A stretch of 7,915 nucleotides of DNA from JACCTH01 sp050741915 (GTDB lineage Bacteria; Actinomycetota; Acidimicrobiia; Spongiisociales; ZC4RG35). Location: contig JBOGEX010000165.1 of assembly GCA_050741915.1 (NCBI GenBank), forward strand, positions 1 through 7,915, written 5' to 3'. The translations under genes and the position numbers were made by a program. Shown here piece after piece: positions 5,352 through 7,915 of this stretch. Numbering within the stretch: the stretch's first letter is position 1; each line of letters opens with the position of its first letter. The notes beneath the pieces were generated by a model. It was not told the DNA's origin, ran no database searches, and was given only the letters and a program-made list of their open reading frames with translations.

Positions 5352-6488
5352 GTGACCGATCGAGCTGGAGCCAAGTATGTGGAGACTCTCGTTATCGGAG
5401 GGGGACAGTCCGGGCTCGCCGTGGGGTACCACCTTTCCCGGCACGGCCTCCCATATGCGATCATCGATGCCAATCAAAGGATCGGTGACGCCTGGCGAAA
5501 CCGGTGGGACTCGCTGCGGCTGTTCACCCCCAATCGCCTCAACGGGCTACCGGGAATGCCGTTTCCCGGATACCACTGGGGGTTCCCGAGCAAGGACGAG
5601 ATGGCCGACTATCTGGAGTCTTACGCCCGACGCTTCGATATTCAGGTTGAGACCGGTGTGAGGGTGGAGAGACTGTCCCGAGAGGGCGACCTCTTCGTGG
5701 CGACCGCCGGAAACCGACGGTTCGAGGCCGACAACGTGGTGGTTGCGATGTCGAGCTGGCAAAACCCCCGGGTTCCGGAGTTCGCCAGCGAACTCGACCC
5801 GAGCATCGTCCAGCTTCATGTCGCCGACTACAACAACCCCGGTCAGCTCCAGGAAGGAGGAGTCCTTGTGGCCGGAGCGGGCAACTCGGGGGCAGAGGTC
5901 GCCAACGAGCTGGCGAGAACCCACGACGTGTGGCTGTCCGGACCCTCCACCGGTGTCATCCCATTTCGCCCAGAGAGCGTGGTGGCGCGGATTCTCATGC
6001 CGATCATCGGGCGGATCATCTTCCACCGAGTCCTCACCACCAGCACGCCTATCGGAAGGAAAGCCCGGCCCAAGATGGTGTCCACCGGGGAGCCCCTGCT
6101 CAGGATCAAACCCAAAGACCTGGCAGAGAGGGGCGTGGAGCGCGTAGCCCGGGTCACAGGGGTCGAGCATGGACAGCCCCAACTCGAAGACGGACGTCGT
6201 ATCAACGTTGCCAACGTCGTCTGGTGCACCGGATTCCGTCCCGGGTTCTCCTGGATCGACCTACCAGTGATCAATGAAGAGATGCGGGAGCCGAATCATC
6301 ATCGTGGAGTCCTAGAGGAGATGCCCGGCCTCTACTTCGTTGGCCTCAAATTCCTCTACTCGGTCTCATCGGAACAGATCCACGGTGTGGGCCGGGATGC
6401 GGCTCACATCGCCGATGCAATTGGGGCTCGGCGTGGGAGAGGCCGCCCATTGGTAGCCAACCAACAGAAACAGCTCGAGTCTGCCTAA
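5352..6488 (+). CDS. Flavin-containing monooxygenase (FAD/NADPH-dependent)
   Basis: A 378-residue flavoprotein of the FMO/CzcO-like group, which uses FAD and NADPH to insert oxygen into organic N-, S- or carbonyl compounds. The FAD-binding Rossmann motif IGGGQSGLAVG lies at residues 15-25, followed by DAWRNRWDSLRLFTP (46-60), a segment typical of this group. HVADY (156-160) occupies the place of the FMO fingerprint, the second dinucleotide motif GAGNSGAEVA (175-184) should bind NADPH, and CTGFRPGFSWID (292-303) is the late FAD-contact motif. The GTG start at 5352 has AAGGAGG seven bases upstream. The length is normal for the small bacterial type. It is divergent from a PadR regulator with twin operators in between, so it is probably induced by a PadR ligand, perhaps its own substrate. 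The specific substrate is unknown. Confidence 0.9.
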   Translation: MTDRAGAKYVETLVIGGGQSGLAVGYHLSRHGLPYAIIDANQRIGDAWRNRWDSLRLFTPNRLNGLPGMPFPGYHWGFPSKDEMADYLESYARRFDIQVETGVRVERLSREGDLFVATAGNRRFEADNVVVAMSSWQNPRVPEFASELDPSIVQLHVADYNNPGQLQEGGVLVAGAGNSGAEVANELARTHDVWLSGPSTGVIPFRPESVVARILMPIIGRIIFHRVLTTSTPIGRKARPKMVSTGEPLLRIKPKDLAERGVERVARVTGVEHGQPQLEDGRRINVANVVWCTGFRPGFSWIDLPVINEEMREPNHHRGVLEEMPGLYFVGLKFLYSVSSEQIHGVGRDAAHIADAIGARRGRGRPLVANQQKQLESA

Positions 6489-6633
6489 CCGAAGCGGGCG
6501 CCGCATCGCGGGCTGGTCGAAGCTGTTCCACTCCAACGGCAACTGCGATTGACCAAGCGCGCAAACTCGTGGGCCAGGTGATGTTGAGCCTCGGACGGCG
6601 CAGAGCAAAATCCGGTAATTGACGATGTGACTC
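6489..6633. other. Convergent intergenic region
   Basis: The 145 bp between the monooxygenase and the hydrolase stop codons hold no gene. The only structure I see is a small hairpin at 6627-6642 (GTG-A-CTC-TCA-GAG-CAC) over the hydrolase stop codon, without a T tract. No convincing bidirectional terminator is visible. Confidence 0.4.
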
Positions 6634-7473
6634 TCAGAGCACTTGATTGAGAAACCGGTCGATCGCATCGATGAGCTGCTCGCCGTGGGAGAGGGCGGCA
6701 TCGTTGTGGTCTGCATCCGCGACCACGACCCAGTGGGCTTCACCGAGGGCGGCGTCGTACACCTCCCGGCTGAGATGGGTGGGGACGATTGTGTCGGCCG
6801 AGCCGGCCACCACCAGCATCGGAAGGTTGACGCGCTCCACCGCCTCCATGGTTTCGAAGCGGTCCCTGATCAGTAGCCGGGCCGGGACCAAGGGGTAATG
6901 AATCGCGGCCACCGATGCCAGGCTCGGAAAGGGCGAGCGCAGCACTAGGGCGGCCGGTGGCCGGTCGACCGCCAGGCGGGCGGCCACGGCCGCTCCCAAC
7001 GACTCCCCAAAGAAGACGATTCGGTCGATGGTGGCGATCTCGTTCAAGACATCGAGAGCTGCCTCGGCATCGATGGCCAGGCCCTCTTCGGATGGCGAAC
7101 CGTCGTTCCCGCCATAACCGCGGTAGTCGAACAACAGCACCTCGTAGCCGGCGGTCGCCAGGTCTTGTGCCAGGGGAGCTCGGTGGGAGCGGTTGCCGGC
7201 GTTCCCGTTGAAGACCAGCACCGCCGCCTTCGGATCGGGAGGGGATAGGAACCACCCGTTGAGGGCCAGCCCGTCCGTGGTGTTGATCGGGATGACTCGG
7301 GCGCCGGGAAGCGTCTCGGTGATCGCCGATACCTCGTCGGTCGGGAAGTAGATCAGCCGGCGCTGCAGCAACCACAAGGTGCCCGTTAACAACCCCGCCG
7401 AGATCGCCGCCGTCACCAATAACCGCAACACCGGGAGTCTCCGGTTCGCCCTTGGTCGATCAGCAGGTGACAT
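6634..7473 (-). CDS. Membrane-anchored alpha/beta hydrolase (ABHD13/BEM46-like)
   Basis: A 279-residue serine hydrolase. Residues about 13-37 form one hydrophobic segment flanked by arginines and followed by RRLIYFP, the usual N-terminal anchor and junction of this family, so the catalytic domain probably sits outside the cytoplasmic membrane. The alpha/beta-hydrolase core shows FNGNAGNRSHR (88-98, oxyanion-hole region), FDYRGYGGNDGSPSEEG (115-131), the nucleophile elbow GESLG with Ser158, GSADTIVP with the acid Asp227, and DADHND with His256, giving a complete triad. Family members act on esters, peptides or acylated molecules; the substrate here is unknown. ATG 7473 overlaps the end of the Mth938-domain gene by 14 nt, with AAGGAGG at 7495-7489 inside that gene (15-nt spacer), so the two are probably translated in a coupled operon. 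Confidence 0.9.
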   Translation of the reverse strand: MSPADRPRANRRLPVLRLLVTAAISAGLLTGTLWLLQRRLIYFPTDEVSAITETLPGARVIPINTTDGLALNGWFLSPPDPKAAVLVFNGNAGNRSHRAPLAQDLATAGYEVLLFDYRGYGGNDGSPSEEGLAIDAEAALDVLNEIATIDRIVFFGESLGAAVAARLAVDRPPAALVLRSPFPSLASVAAIHYPLVPARLLIRDRFETMEAVERVNLPMLVVAGSADTIVPTHLSREVYDAALGEAHWVVVADADHNDAALSHGEQLIDAIDRFLNQVL

Positions 7474-7822
7474 GGAGGATGGCGTTGACCTCCTTGCGCT
7501 TGGTTGAGCGCAGCACCCGACAAGCCTCGGCGGTGGGCAACTCCACCAGCGTCACGCCCCGCGCCTGCGCCAAATCGCGCACCTGGTCCATGACCGGCAG
7601 CCGGCCGCCGGCGCCGGTCCCGATCACCAGGCTAGGACCAGACCATGGGATCTCCTCGGCGACTGACAAGGGGGTATGCCCGTACTGCTCGCGATAGACC
7701 TTGGAAGGCCCCTTCTTCCGACGCCGCACCTGACCTTTTACGACCACGACGTCGTGGTCGAAGCGGTCTCCGTCGATGACTATTTCCCCGAATCCGGGAT
7801 CTTCGATCTTCATCTCGGCCAA
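7460..7822 (-). CDS. Mth938 (DUF498) domain-containing protein
   Basis: A 120-residue protein with the Mth938-like fold, a small alpha/beta domain also found in mitochondrial NDUFAF3 and in archaeal and bacterial stand-alone proteins. The family pattern is clear: KIEDPGFGEIVIDGDRFDHDVVVVKGQV at the start, a basic linker (RRRKKGPSKVYREQYGH), WSGPSLVIGTGAGGRLPV in the centre, and the helix plus strand GVTLVELPTAEACRVLRS near the end. No catalytic residues or enzymatic role are established for it. TTG 7822 is favoured by a G6 run at a good distance upstream. ATG 7813 gives the more usual family N-terminus (MKIEDPGFG) and is a real alternative. It is the first gene of a two-gene operon with the membrane-anchored hydrolase. 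Confidence 0.82.
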   Translation of the reverse strand: MAEMKIEDPGFGEIVIDGDRFDHDVVVVKGQVRRRKKGPSKVYREQYGHTPLSVAEEIPWSGPSLVIGTGAGGRLPVMDQVRDLAQARGVTLVELPTAEACRVLRSTKRKEVNAILHVTC

Positions 7823-7915
7823 TCTACGCCCCCCTGCTGTGTCAGGATTTAGCCTCGAGAAGGCATACCTGTTCGCGAGGCGTCGTCGACGCTTCCCCCA
7901 GACCCGCGATACCCC
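7823..7915 (-). other. Upstream region of the Mth938-domain gene, window edge
   Basis: The last 93 bp hold no recognisable gene. The frame of the Mth938-domain gene stays open to the window edge, with an Arg-rich translation that resembles no part of the family, so it is likely leader DNA. No clear promoter is visible on the minus strand. Confidence 0.35.

Noticed and set aside
5547..6274. Minus-strand open frames inside the flavin monooxygenase gene
   Set aside because: They are shadows of a gene with unambiguous FAD and NADPH motifs.

Overview
The window is high-GC DNA (roughly 60% or more by eye, with a more AT-rich stretch around 4190-4420). It reads as an actinobacterial chromosome segment, perhaps from an uncultured lineage. 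The basis is strong G/C preference at third codon positions, GTG and TTG starts, an F420-type luciferase-like oxidoreductase, an actinobacterial-style MazEF module and a PadR regulator. No rRNA, tRNA or CRISPR was recognised, so the exact taxon cannot be stated.

Left part (1-3049): a short Dabb-family protein on the minus strand is divergent from a plus-strand RibD/dihydrofolate-reductase-like protein, followed by a plus-strand LLM-class F420-dependent oxidoreductase. Converging on the latter is a broken DEAD-box RNA helicase gene on the minus strand. It lacks the Q motif and Walker A, carries two compensating frameshifts about 180 bp apart, and has substitutions in its most conserved motifs.

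Middle part (about 3050-4580): this looks like accessory DNA. It holds a compact type II toxin-antitoxin pair (ribbon-helix-helix antitoxin, MazF/PemK toxin, 14-nt overlap), with a promoter and inverted repeat at the antitoxin start that suggest a leaderless, autoregulated transcript. It is followed by about 670 bp without a gene I can support. That stretch contains two 14-bp direct repeats resembling the terminal repeats of an IS21-type element, but no transposase.

Right part (4580-7915): a PadR regulator (minus) is divergent from a flavin-containing monooxygenase (plus). Their shared 91-bp intergenic region carries two copies of the palindrome TACTnCAnnnTGnAGTA, 23 bp apart. The first fills the spacer of a TTGACA-N17-TATGGT promoter, which makes a concrete model for PadR repression of the monooxygenase and of itself. 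The window ends with a minus-strand two-gene operon: an Mth938/DUF498-domain protein overlapping by 14 nt a membrane-anchored alpha/beta hydrolase of the ABHD13/BEM46 type.

I see no clearly new multi-gene system. The points most worth following up are the PadR operator pair with its orphan monooxygenase, the decaying helicase, and the toxin-antitoxin/IS-remnant island.
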